Assembly: GCA_045226015.1 (NCBI GenBank)
Contig: JBGVBY010000009.1
Location: 1 to 32,807, forward strand
Reading direction: 5' to 3'
DNA from: UBA2450 sp045226015
GTDB lineage: Bacteria; Bacillota_I; Bacilli_A; RFN20; CAG-826
Length of the DNA: 32,807 nt
The notes under the pieces are model-generated. The model saw only the letters and a list, made by a program, of their open reading frames with translations, searched no databases and had not been told where the DNA came from. The translations under genes and the position numbers were made by a program. Positions 1 through 7,946 of this stretch are shown here, piece by piece (position 1 is the stretch's first letter; each line of letters opens with the position of its first letter).

Positions 1-16
1 AAAGGAGAAAACAAAT

Positions 17-3000
17 ATGAACAAATTATTTACAAAGATTGCTACAGCTTTCGTTGGAATGGCTATGGCAATCGGAGTAGGTGTTGCTGTTGGAAGCGGA
101 AACAAGAATAAAAGTTCTTTAAATGCTGAAACTACATCAATTACATATACACTAAACGGTAACTGGACTTCATCAGCTGGAAACTGGTCAAAGGTTGCTG
201 GCAGTAACTTAAGCTCGACTTTAGCTAGTGGAAAATACGGGTTGAATAGTGGATCTTCTACTGCTGTTTCCCCTGTAAGCTATACTTCGATAAGTGAAAT
301 AGTTTTTACAGGTAGTAAATCAGGATCTGGTGGTGGAACAGTTGAATTTTTATATTGTGCTACTTCGAGCGGAACATATACTTCGCTTGGATCAAAAAAT
401 ATAGCAAATTCATTAACTTGGACTATATCTACGCCAGTAACAGGCTATCTTAAATGCGTATTTACTAGAACAGCAGGCAATATTTATATTGCAAGTATGA
501 AAGTAACATATGATTCTGGTGGTGGCGGAGGTGGCGGTGACACTCCAACAGGCGAAACCGTAAAAGGATCTACAACGATTACTTTAGGAAGCGGATCAGG
601 ACAATGGGGTGCTGGAACAAGCGCTACTTCATCTCTCGATGATTGCGGTCAAATGTGGACTGTCTCATATGCACCTAGTGGTAGATATACTCATGCTGAC
701 GGAAATGTCCAGTTTGGTTCAAGCTCATATGCTTTAACTAGTTTATCATTCCAAACCAGTGCTTTTACCAAAGCAATGAATTTGACTGCGTTTTCTGTTA
801 AATATGGTGGATCCGGAAATGGTGCTGCTAGTACGGCAACGCTCAAGGTTGGATCAACTACCTTAAAAACTGGTACTGGCATTAGTGGTCCGTCAACCGA
901 AACATTAAGTTGGACAGGAAGCCAATCTGTTGCATCGGGCGGAACTTTGGATATTTCATTTAGTAATTTTGCAAAAGGAACAAAAGTATACACAATTTCA
1001 TATACTCTAGCCGATCCTAAAACTCTTTCGAGTATTACTGTTTCGGGATACACAACATCCTTCACAGTTGGTGATTCATTTTCGTTCGGTGGTACAGTTA
1101 CTGCTAATTATAGTGATAGTACATCCGCAAATGTAACATCATCTGCAACTTTTAGTGGATACAATATGTCTGTTGCTGGCAATTATACCGTTACTGCCAG
1201 TTATACTGAGGGTAGCGTTACGAAAACGGCAACTTATGGCATTACAGTTAATTCGGTTGCGACGCCTTCTATTTCGTTAAGCGGAAGCTCTTTTAGTGGA
1301 TATACAGGACAAGCGTTCTCGGTGACTGCTACATACGCCAATTTAACAAACGCTTTTGCGTGGAATACTTCGGGTGCTGGAACAACGACTGAGACTATCA
1401 CTTCAACTGGAACCACAACCGATGGAACTTCAACATATTCTGGTACTTTAACCGGCGCCGGAACAAAAACATTAACCGCTACTGGCGGCGGAGTTTCAAC
1501 TTCACCAACATTTACTATTACAATTACAAAAACAGCGTTTACAACTTCTCCATCTGCTACAACATCTGTTGCTGAAGGAAAAACAACTACGCTTACTGCA
1601 GCATTGAATAGTGGTGGAACAATTAATTGGCTATCTGATGATACTGATGTTGCAACTGTTACAGCTACAGGCACATCTGTCACAGTAACAGGTGTTGAGG
1701 CAGGAACAACAACTATTACAGCAAGATCGGCTGACGATACTAGCGTTTATGCTGAATGTGAGGTTACTGTTACTCCAGGTCCAAGCGAAATAGAAATCAC
1801 TTATTCTTCTTATTCTGCAAACCTTCCTGCTTCTGGATACGCGGAAGCAGATTGGGCAGCAAATGGAATCACTGGCAATATTTATTCGATTAAGAACACA
1901 AATAGCTATATACAATTCCAAGCAAATACATCATATATATACAATACATTGGCGGTGTCTGGTTATATTACTAGCATTACTATCACAAAAGCTAGTGGTA
2001 GTTATTCACAATTAACAGCTTTCGTAGCTGATAGTGACGGTGGATCTATTACAGAGAAACCTGCTGATGGTGGCGTAAACAATAATTCTAACTGGACATG
2101 GTCTTTTGATGCAGATGATCATTATTGTTATTTCAGAATTGATTCTACATCTAGCGGAGCAAAATATTTCTCGGATATTACAATTGGTTACCAAAAGGTT
2201 CAAACAGTTGATCCAACAGGCATTACTTTAGATAATGATTCTGCCATCAGTATGGATACTTACAGTTATGGTAGAAGAAGATTGACTGCCACCGTTCAAC
2301 CATTTAATAATAACGATCCATCTGTTACTTGGGGTACATCCAATTCTTCTGTTGTTACAGTCGAAGATGGTGTATTAACTGCAGTTGGCGTTGGATCAAC
2401 TACAGTTTATGCTACAACAGGTAACTTTGTTAGTGATGTTGAGACTCCTGACTTAAAAGTAAGCGTTAACGTTACTGTTACACAAGCCTTATATGAGAAG
2501 GCAACTTTTGTTCCAACAAGTACGTCAACAGTAACTCAATCTGATGATTATTTAGCCGGAGGATCTGTTACATTATCATCTTCTGGGTCATACAACGACG
2601 ATAAAAAAGCTCTTCAAATTGCATCTGGAAAAAGTGCATCATTCACGATTAGTGGATATGAAGGCATGAAAATCACAGGTATCGATTTAGTTATGAGCTC
2701 AAATGGTAACGCTGGTTCAGGTTCTATGATTGTTACAGCTGGTGATACAGATATATATGAAATTGAAACCGCAACCTTCGAAGATGCGACATGGAATGGT
2801 GCTTATGATGCATTACCTTGCGATCTTTACAAAGATTCCACCGATTATGTTGTTGATGATGGTGAAACTATTGTGTTCTCGTTCTCTGCGACCGTTAATA
2901 GTCTTTATATCCATAGCGTTTCTATTAGATATTTAGATTATTCACTTGAAAAATGGTGCGAAGAATTCCTTGATCAAATTACTTGTGATGGGTCAAGCGC

Positions 3001-3352
3001 TATTACAGACGATAGCAAATGGGATGATTTAGGACTTGAATTCTTAGAACTAGATGAGAGTTTGAGAAATATCGCAGCTACAGCTACAGCAAATAAAGAT
3101 AGCAGTAATGTTATCGAACAAGCTATGGCTCGTTACGATTTAATTATCCGTAAGTATGGAACTTCTGCTCATGATGAGTTTATTGGAAGATTTGGTGTTG
3201 GAAAGATTAATGGACCTCTTAATTCATCATTACTTCTTTTAAATAGTGTTATGGGAGATTCTAATACAACTGCGATTATTGTGATTATCTCAACAATCTC
3301 AGTACTTGCTGTTGGAGGATATTTCTTCCTTCGCAAAAAGAAAGAACAATAA
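17..3352 (+). CDS. Cell-surface protein with bacterial Ig-like domains and C-terminal membrane anchor
   Basis: 1111 aa. A strong Shine-Dalgarno (AAAGGAG at 1-7) sits 9 bases before the ATG. Residues 1-37 form a signal peptide (Lys-containing n-region, hydrophobic Ala/Gly/Val core, likely cut after SLNA). The exported part is Ser/Thr/Gly-rich: two beta-sandwich-like segments (about 40-170 and 185-330) joined by a poly-Gly linker, then an Ig-like segment resembling the group 3/4 families (about 335-410), and BIG2-like segments near 500-595 and 735-830. Near 975-1065 is a compact segment (CEEFLDQITCDG ... ARYDLIIRKYG) of a type I associate with anchor regions of surface proteins in this bacterial group. 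A single membrane helix (about 1083-1104) and the tail RKKKEQ end the protein. No LPXTG motif is visible, so it is probably membrane-anchored. No enzymatic motif was seen; adhesion or envelope function is inference. It appears monocistronic, followed by a terminator. Confidence 0.85.
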   Translation: MNKLFTKIATAFVGMAMAIGVGVAVGSGNKNKSSLNAETTSITYTLNGNWTSSAGNWSKVAGSNLSSTLASGKYGLNSGSSTAVSPVSYTSISEIVFTGSKSGSGGGTVEFLYCATSSGTYTSLGSKNIANSLTWTISTPVTGYLKCVFTRTAGNIYIASMKVTYDSGGGGGGGDTPTGETVKGSTTITLGSGSGQWGAGTSATSSLDDCGQMWTVSYAPSGRYTHADGNVQFGSSSYALTSLSFQTSAFTKAMNLTAFSVKYGGSGNGAASTATLKVGSTTLKTGTGISGPSTETLSWTGSQSVASGGTLDISFSNFAKGTKVYTISYTLADPKTLSSITVSGYTTSFTVGDSFSFGGTVTANYSDSTSANVTSSATFSGYNMSVAGNYTVTASYTEGSVTKTATYGITVNSVATPSISLSGSSFSGYTGQAFSVTATYANLTNAFAWNTSGAGTTTETITSTGTTTDGTSTYSGTLTGAGTKTLTATGGGVSTSPTFTITITKTAFTTSPSATTSVAEGKTTTLTAALNSGGTINWLSDDTDVATVTATGTSVTVTGVEAGTTTITARSADDTSVYAECEVTVTPGPSEIEITYSSYSANLPASGYAEADWAANGITGNIYSIKNTNSYIQFQANTSYIYNTLAVSGYITSITITKASGSYSQLTAFVADSDGGSITEKPADGGVNNNSNWTWSFDADDHYCYFRIDSTSSGAKYFSDITIGYQKVQTVDPTGITLDNDSAISMDTYSYGRRRLTATVQPFNNNDPSVTWGTSNSSVVTVEDGVLTAVGVGSTTVYATTGNFVSDVETPDLKVSVNVTVTQALYEKATFVPTSTSTVTQSDDYLAGGSVTLSSSGSYNDDKKALQIASGKSASFTISGYEGMKITGIDLVMSSNGNAGSGSMIVTAGDTDIYEIETATFEDATWNGAYDALPCDLYKDSTDYVVDDGETIVFSFSATVNSLYIHSVSIRYLDYSLEKWCEEFLDQITCDGSSAITDDSKWDDLGLEFLELDESLRNIAATATANKDSSNVIEQAMARYDLIIRKYGTSAHDEFIGRFGVGKINGPLNSSLLLLNSVMGDSNTTAIIVIISTISVLAVGGYFFLRKKKEQ

Positions 3353-3384
3353 TTAACTAAATAGTTATTATATTTCTAAAAGAT

Positions 3385-3424
3385 AGGAATCCCTGGAAAA
3401 TGACCAAGAAAGGGATTCCTTTTC
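3385..3424 (+). terminator. Rho-independent terminator after the first surface-protein gene
   Basis: A perfect 10-bp inverted repeat, AGGAATCCCT (3385-3394) and AGGGATTCCT (3411-3420), flanks a 16-base loop and is followed by TTTCCTT. It lies 33 bases after the stop at 3352. The T-tract is broken by CC, so efficiency is uncertain. Confidence 0.75.
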
Positions 3425-3477
3425 CTTATCCTTATAATAACTATTTATATGTGTATGTGCTTTTCTATTGAAAAAGA

Positions 3478-3483
3478 TATAAT
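3478..3483 (+). promoter_or_regulatory. Candidate -10 element (TATAAT) for the 3504-4566 gene pair
   Basis: A consensus TATAAT lies 20 bases before the ATG at 3504. The hexamer 17 bases upstream is a poor -35. The expected transcript start is near 3490, giving a leader of only about 14 bases. Confidence 0.45.
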
Positions 3484-3503
3484 AACAATAAGTAGGTACA
3501 TTT

Positions 3504-3719
3504 ATGGCGGTTAAAGACGAATGGAAAGAAGCTGGTAAAGATATTGGACAAGCTTTTAAAAACTTTGGTAAAACCATGGGTAAAACCACTGGGATTAAGG
3601 ATGATAATCCAGAGAAACCTTTAAAAGAAGACTGGAAAGAAGTTGGAAAAGGTTTTGGTAAAGCTGGTAAATCTATTGGAAAAGCTTCTAAAGCTACTGT
3701 CAAAAAAGTAGTGGACTAA
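3504..3719 (+). CDS. Small Lys-rich protein with an internal repeat, unknown function
   Basis: 71 aa with no signal peptide or membrane helix; strongly basic and predicted cytoplasmic. It contains two related halves. DEWKEAGKDIGQAFKNFGK (about residues 5-23) resembles EDWKEVGKGFGKAGKSIGK (about 42-60), so the protein probably arose by duplication of a short amphipathic helix unit with Gly-Lys spacing. I recall similar small proteins of the type DEWKE-x-GK ... AF-x-x-GK in Bacillota, without a known function. It is followed after four bases by the hydrolase gene, so the two are likely co-transcribed and perhaps translationally coupled. The upstream sequence AGTAGG is a weak ribosome site. An amphipathic membrane- or nucleic-acid-binding role is possible but not shown. 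Confidence 0.75.
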   Translation: MAVKDEWKEAGKDIGQAFKNFGKTMGKTTGIKDDNPEKPLKEDWKEVGKGFGKAGKSIGKASKATVKKVVD

Positions 3720-3723
3720 TAAT

Positions 3724-4566
3724 ATGAATATTAATGGTTATGAAGAATATCTAAACGAACCTAATACGATTTGTGAAGGTGCGAGAGTGTTCACAAAGTA
3801 TTTTTATTTTGATACGAATAATGAATATAAAAATAGATTAGTGAGAGTCTATATTCCTTCTAACTATGATTTTAATAATCCAAATAGACGATTTAAGACA
3901 CTTTATATGTTAGACGGGAAGAATCTCTTTGATGACTATACTTCGTTTGTTGGAGAGTGGGGAATTGATGAATCAATTGAGACTCTTATAAGAAACGGTA
4001 ACGAAGGATATATAGTTATTGGAATAGACGCGCCTAATACGGATATAGATCGTTCTTTAGAGATGTCCCCTGACGGACTTAAAAGAAATAAGAAATACCC
4101 ATATTACGGATTAGATGCCTATGCCTCTAAATTAGGAGATTTTATCTTTAAAGTAGTGAAGCCTGATATTGATAAAACGTTTTTCACTAAAAAAGAAAAA
4201 GAATATACAGGTGTAGGTGGTTCTTCTATGGGAGGCATAATGGCGTTCTACCTTGGGCTTAACTATAAAGACAATATAAAATATTGTTTAAACTTCTCTC
4301 CTGCCTTTTTCTTATTTGATTGGAAAGATTTTAAGAAATATGTTGATGAAAGATTTTCTAAGGATTTACCAAATATGTATTTCTATATTGGAGGAAAAGG
4401 GTTTGAAAAGGTGTTTATAGAAACAACTTTAAGAACATATAACTATTTTCTTGATAGAGGATATTCTCATCGAAGAGTGATGTTACTCTTTGATTCTAAT
4501 AAAGAACATAATGAAAGTGCATGGAGAGAATATTTCCCGATCGCCTTAACGAGTATTGATAATTAG
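3724..4566 (+). CDS. Alpha/beta hydrolase of the putative esterase (esterase D-like) family
   Basis: 280 aa, cytoplasmic, no signal peptide. The motif YMLDGKNLFD (about 59-68) after a beta strand and the nucleophile elbow GGSSMGG, with Ser168 as the GxSxG serine, match the PF00756-type esterase fold. The catalytic His is probably His262 in EHNESAWR, the usual H-(x)3-W-like end of this family. The family hydrolyses carboxylic or glycosyl esters, and some members act on siderophores; the substrate here cannot be read from sequence. The gene begins four bases after the stop of the 71-aa protein, without a clear Shine-Dalgarno, suggesting coupled translation. Its own stop codon overlaps the first stem of the following terminator, so the transcription unit ends here. 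Confidence 0.85.
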   Translation: MNINGYEEYLNEPNTICEGARVFTKYFYFDTNNEYKNRLVRVYIPSNYDFNNPNRRFKTLYMLDGKNLFDDYTSFVGEWGIDESIETLIRNGNEGYIVIGIDAPNTDIDRSLEMSPDGLKRNKKYPYYGLDAYASKLGDFIFKVVKPDIDKTFFTKKEKEYTGVGGSSMGGIMAFYLGLNYKDNIKYCLNFSPAFFLFDWKDFKKYVDERFSKDLPNMYFYIGGKGFEKVFIETTLRTYNYFLDRGYSHRRVMLLFDSNKEHNESAWREYFPIALTSIDN

Positions 4567-4590
4567 AGAAACGAAAATTGTTTCTCTTTT
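4565..4590 (+). terminator. Rho-independent terminator overlapping the hydrolase stop codon
   Basis: AGAGAAAC (4565-4572) pairs perfectly with GTTTCTCT (4580-4587) around a 7-base loop and runs into TTT. Confidence 0.75.
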
Positions 4591-4609
4591 ATAAACTTTC
4601 TTTTATATT

Positions 4610-4615
4610 TATAAC
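4610..4615 (+). promoter_or_regulatory. Candidate -10 element (TATAAC), predicted near-leaderless transcript
   Basis: TATAAC lies 11 bases before the ATG at 4627, which would put the transcript start about 5 bases before the codon. No Shine-Dalgarno is present. The -35 region is AT-rich and weak. Confidence 0.35.
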
Positions 4616-4626
4616 AGTGTGAAATT

Positions 4627-5748
4627 ATGATTAGAGTAATTGAATGTAATAATAGGAAGTTAATGAAGAAATTCGTAACTTTTCCTTTGAAACTATATAA
4701 AGACTGCAAATACTATGTTCCTTCTATATATGGAGATGAGATGAATATCACAAATCCTAAAAAGAACTTATCTTATGGCTCTAATGAGATTAAGTGTTTT
4801 ATCGCTCTTAATGAGAAAGATGAAGTAGTGGGAAGAATCGCCGGTATCATTAACCATCATTCAAACGAAATCAATAAAGAGAAAAACATCCGTTTCTCTC
4901 GTATTGATATGATTGATGATATTGAAGTTAGTAAAGCGTTACTTAACAAAGTTAAAGAATACGGTAAGAGTAAAGGGCTAGATGTCATTCAAGGTCCATG
5001 GGGATTTGATGACGCAGATAGAGAAGGAATGCTCACTAGTGGATATAACGAGTTTTCATCTTACGCGACTGCTTATTCTTATCCGTATTATGTTAAACAT
5101 ATGGAAGCTTTAGGCTATACAAAAGAAAGTGAATGGCTTGAATATCGAGTGGACGCTTCTAAAATCGATCCTCGTTTTGCGAAAGCAAGCGAAATGCTTC
5201 TTAAACGCGGATATCGCGATTTATGTGAGACCATGAAACCAAACAAGATTATTAAGACATACGCGGATAAGTTCTTTGATTGCTATAACAAAGCATACGC
5301 AGAACTCGATAACTTTGTGCCTGTAGATGAAAAACAAAAGAAAGCAATGATTGAAACCTTTGCAGTTTTAATTAACGGTAGATACTTCTCGGTTGTTGTT
5401 AATGATAAAGATGATGTTGTCGCCTTTGCGGTTGGTATTCCTTATATTGGAGACGCATTAAGAAAAGCGAAAGGACATCTATTAAAAGCGGTACCAGGAA
5501 TTCTTAAAGTTAAAAGAAAACCAAGAAAGATTGAACTTGTCTTAATTGGAGTTGATCCAGAATATCGTAACACAGGGGTCCATGCGATCTGTCTTAATCG
5601 CTTTGCGAAACACTATATAGAAGACAAACTTAATGATATGTTCTTTGATCCTACTCTTACCACGAATGCGAAGATGCTTAATTCCTTTTCTGGAGTTAAC
5701 CGCACTCTTAGATGCACAAGACAAACATATCGACAAAAGATTGATTAA
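4627..5748 (+). CDS. GNAT-like N-acyltransferase family protein (YghO-like)
   Basis: 373 aa, soluble. The family signature is a GPWGFDDADREGMLTSGYN block (about 122-140) preceded by FPLKLYKDCKYYVPS near residue 19 and by RIAGIINHHSN near residue 74. These match the long GNAT-like family that includes E. coli YghO. The C-terminal half (about 215-373) holds a second acyltransferase-like segment with LVLIGVDPEYRNTGVHA and ends in TLRCTRQTYRQKID. Members are full length at about 370-390 aa, so this one looks complete. The acceptor substrate is unknown. The gene is monocistronic between two terminators and appears to be translated from a near-leaderless message. Confidence 0.8.
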   Translation: MIRVIECNNRKLMKKFVTFPLKLYKDCKYYVPSIYGDEMNITNPKKNLSYGSNEIKCFIALNEKDEVVGRIAGIINHHSNEINKEKNIRFSRIDMIDDIEVSKALLNKVKEYGKSKGLDVIQGPWGFDDADREGMLTSGYNEFSSYATAYSYPYYVKHMEALGYTKESEWLEYRVDASKIDPRFAKASEMLLKRGYRDLCETMKPNKIIKTYADKFFDCYNKAYAELDNFVPVDEKQKKAMIETFAVLINGRYFSVVVNDKDDVVAFAVGIPYIGDALRKAKGHLLKAVPGILKVKRKPRKIELVLIGVDPEYRNTGVHAICLNRFAKHYIEDKLNDMFFDPTLTTNAKMLNSFSGVNRTLRCTRQTYRQKID

Positions 5749-5757
5749 AGGTAATAG

Positions 5758-5786
5758 AAGCATAGACATGTTGTTTATGCTTTTTT
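5758..5786 (+). terminator. Rho-independent terminator after the acyltransferase gene
   Basis: AAGCATA (5758-5764) pairs with TATGCTT (5776-5782) and continues into a T-tract (TTTT to 5786). The histidine-kinase promoter begins immediately afterwards. Confidence 0.65.
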
Positions 5787-5796
5787 ATTTAAGTAG

Positions 5797-5802
5797 TATG
5801 AT
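5797..5802 (+). promoter_or_regulatory. Candidate -10 element (TATGAT) for the two-component operon
   Basis: TATGAT is nine bases before the ATG at 5812, putting the start of transcription within about three bases of the start codon. No Shine-Dalgarno is seen. The position of a -35 would fall inside the preceding terminator. Confidence 0.35.
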
Positions 5803-5811
5803 AAATGTATT

Positions 5812-7074
5812 ATGAGTGGAAACGCGATATTTAATGCGACTGTATGTATCATTGGCATTGCTATTATTTTGATTCATGTCGTGAATACGATTTTTAAAAA
5901 GAACAAAAGAGTAGACGAGATGCGTCTATTAATCTTTTTACTTTTTACAATCATTCACTTCGCTACTTATCTAACATTTACTTTAGTAAAAGTTAACTAC
6001 ACGAGTGATACATATATCATTAGTTTTTACACGGTGTTCTATATTTTTAACAACATCGAAGTATTATTACTTTTCTTATATGTTCTTTCTTATTTGAATT
6101 ATATTGGTTCATTACGAAAAACCGTGTTTATAGTTAATGCGTTCTTATTCTTAACGTTCTTTATTTTAGATATCGTCAATATCTTTACTGGTATCTTCTT
6201 CACTTCAGTGAATGGAGAATATCAAAGAAGTAAATTAATGATTCTTTCTCAGGGATATCAATTTATTATTTTTGCAGTTATCTTCTTAGCGACCTTACTT
6301 AGTAAGAAACTCGTATTAAGAGAAAAGATTGCCTTTGGTTTATATTGTTTGCTCCCTTTAGTAGCAATCATCCTTCAAAACTTCTTTAAAGGATATGCGA
6401 TTGCGTATTTATCAATCGTTATTTCTATTGAAATACTTTTCTTCTTTATTAATGTTCGTAAAAACATCATTATTGCAGAAGAGCAACAAAAGAATAAAGA
6501 AGCTCAGATTAAGATTATGATGAGTCAAATTCAACCTCACTTTATCTATAATTCTTTATCTTCTATTTCTACTTTGATAACTATTGATCCAAATAAGGCT
6601 CAAGAAGCATTAGATAGCTTCACTGAATATCTTAGACATAACTTATCTTCTTTAACTGAAACTAGACTCATTCCTTTTGAAGATGAACTCAAACATATTG
6701 AGACTTATGTATCTTTAGAAAAAGTACGTTTCAATGAACGTATCAATATCATTTATGATATTCAAGTTAGAGATTTTTATGTTCCACCTCTAAGTTTACA
6801 ACCTATCGTGGAGAACGCAATTAAGCATGGCGTTCTTAAAAAGATTGAAGGCGGTACATTAAAAATAAACACGAAAGAAAGTAAAGAAGCATATATCGTG
6901 GAAATCATTGATGATGGAGTGGGATTTGATATCACAAATATTGATTTCACTAAAAACGAACATATCGGTTTAAATAACATTAAACAAAGACTTAAAACGA
7001 TGTGTAATGCATCTATCGACATTTTTAGCGAAGTAAATAAAGGAACGAAAGTAACAGTTACTTTTTATAAATAG
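5812..7074 (+). CDS. Sensor histidine kinase, LytS/YpdA (PF06580) type
   Basis: 420 aa. About seven membrane helices span residues 5-215 with short loops and no large extracellular sensor, so the signal is probably sensed in or near the membrane. A short helical linker leads to the His-kinase dimerisation block QIQPHFIYNSL, with His243 as the predicted phosphorylation site. The ATPase domain follows: the N-box-like PPLSLQPIVENAIKHG (about 322-337), the DDGVGFD box and HIGLNNIKQRL. All catalytic boxes look intact. The response regulator starts three bases after the stop, so both are one operon. Kinases of this class usually pair with LytTR regulators; here the partner has a SARP-like output, which is less common. 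The cytoplasmic half is a confident call; the ligand is unknown. Confidence 0.92.
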   Translation: MSGNAIFNATVCIIGIAIILIHVVNTIFKKNKRVDEMRLLIFLLFTIIHFATYLTFTLVKVNYTSDTYIISFYTVFYIFNNIEVLLLFLYVLSYLNYIGSLRKTVFIVNAFLFLTFFILDIVNIFTGIFFTSVNGEYQRSKLMILSQGYQFIIFAVIFLATLLSKKLVLREKIAFGLYCLLPLVAIILQNFFKGYAIAYLSIVISIEILFFFINVRKNIIIAEEQQKNKEAQIKIMMSQIQPHFIYNSLSSISTLITIDPNKAQEALDSFTEYLRHNLSSLTETRLIPFEDELKHIETYVSLEKVRFNERINIIYDIQVRDFYVPPLSLQPIVENAIKHGVLKKIEGGTLKINTKESKEAYIVEIIDDGVGFDITNIDFTKNEHIGLNNIKQRLKTMCNASIDIFSEVNKGTKVTVTFYK

Positions 7075-7077
7075 AAT

Positions 7078-7836
7078 ATGAAAATCTTATTAGTAGACGA
7101 TGAAGAATTACAATTAATGCGACTAGAGAAAGCGACTAAAAGTGTGCTCCTTAATGGCGAGTTTTTCGCGTACACAAATCCTAAGAAGGCTTTTGAAGAA
7201 AACGAGAATAATGATATTGATATCGCCTTCTTAGATATTGAAATGCCAGAAATCAATGGCATTCAACTTGCTAAAAAGTTAAAGAAAGCTAATTCTAATA
7301 TCAAAATCATCTTTGTGACAGCCTTTAATGAATACGCCTTAGAAGCTTATAAAGTTCACGCTTCTGGATACGTCTCTAAACCAGTCAATGAAGAAAAGAT
7401 TAAAGAAGAGATAGATGAGTTAGAAAAAGTGGTGGTTCTTAAACCTTCTAAAAAGCTACAAGTTAAATGCTTTGGTAACTTTGAAATCTTCTATAAAGGT
7501 GAACCACTAAAATTTTCTTATCAAAAATCGAAAGAAGTTTTCGCTTATTTAATTGACCGCGAAGGAGCGTCTATAAATATCAACGAACTTAACGCGGTTC
7601 TTTGGGAAGAAGACCATAAATCATATTTAAGAAATTTAATCGCTGATATCCAGCAAACTTTAAAATCAATTGATTGCAGCGATGTTTTTATTAAGAAACA
7701 TAACGGCTGTTCAATTGATGTTAGTAAAGTTGATTGTGACGCTTACGAATATAAAAAAGATAACCCAGATGCGGTTAGACTATATCGCGGAGAGTACATG
7801 ATTCAATACCCTTGGGCGATATTTAACGAAGACTAA
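7078..7836 (+). CDS. Response regulator with receiver domain and SARP-like DNA-binding output
   Basis: 252 aa. The receiver domain (about 1-118) has the acidic pair DDE at 7-9, phospho-acceptor Asp53 in FLDIEMPEING, the FVTAF switch Thr and the Lys of YVSKPV. The output half starts with LQVKCFGNFEIFYKGEPL, a typical entrance to the OmpR-like winged helix of SARP/BTAD regulators, followed by FSYQKSKEVFAYLIDREG and LYRGEY-type elements. Only the winged helix and a short remainder are present, much shorter than full SARPs with a complete BTAD. The family activates transcription by binding direct repeats spaced about 11 bp, and such a repeat lies just downstream at 7855-7876. It is translated right after the kinase, without a clear ribosome site, so coupling is likely. 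Activation of the 7947 gene is inference. Confidence 0.87.
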   Translation: MKILLVDDEELQLMRLEKATKSVLLNGEFFAYTNPKKAFEENENNDIDIAFLDIEMPEINGIQLAKKLKKANSNIKIIFVTAFNEYALEAYKVHASGYVSKPVNEEKIKEEIDELEKVVVLKPSKKLQVKCFGNFEIFYKGEPLKFSYQKSKEVFAYLIDREGASININELNAVLWEEDHKSYLRNLIADIQQTLKSIDCSDVFIKKHNGCSIDVSKVDCDAYEYKKDNPDAVRLYRGEYMIQYPWAIFNED

Positions 7837-7854
7837 TTTATATATTTTTATATA

Positions 7855-7892
7855 TTGTGGCACTTTTGTGGCACTTCATACTTTAGTATATT
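7855..7892 (+). promoter_or_regulatory. Perfect tandem 11-bp direct repeat (TTGTGGCACTT x2) with -10 candidate
   Basis: TTGTGGCACTT occurs at 7855-7865 and again, without a gap, at 7866-7876. Ten bases further is TATATT (7887-7892), a plausible -10 element, and the second copy of TTGTGG could act as a weak -35 at 15-bp spacing. Two tandem boxes one helical turn apart just upstream of a -10 are the classic arrangement for SARP-type activators, and the gene just upstream encodes such a regulator. A short inverted repeat, ATAC-TTTA-GTAT (7878-7889), overlaps the -10. The link between regulator and site is inference. Confidence 0.6.
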
Positions 7893-7931
7893 TCCGTATC
7901 ACTTTTTTATGTGACAAATGTGTTTATTCAT

Positions 7932-7938
7932 GGAGGGG
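7932..7938 (+). promoter_or_regulatory. Ribosome binding site that fixes the start at 7947
   Basis: GGAGGGG ends eight bases before the ATG at 7947. The longer open frame from the GTG at 7911 would place this site inside the coding region and put extra residues before a typical signal peptide, so the 7947 start is preferred. Confidence 0.85.
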
Positions 7939-7946
7939 AAAGTTTT

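Noticed and set aside
1234..1683. Long minus-strand open frame inside the first surface gene
   Set aside because: Val/Pro-rich translation mirrors the Thr/Asn-rich codons of the real gene; no ribosome site or family motif.
7838..7856. AT-rich palindrome TATATATTTTTATATA after the response regulator as a terminator
   Set aside because: No GC pairs and no following T-tract, so not a credible intrinsic terminator; read-through into the surface gene is possible.
7911..7946. Upstream GTG start for the giant surface gene
   Set aside because: It would add 12 residues before the signal peptide and place the GGAGGGG ribosome site inside the coding region; 7947 is the better start.
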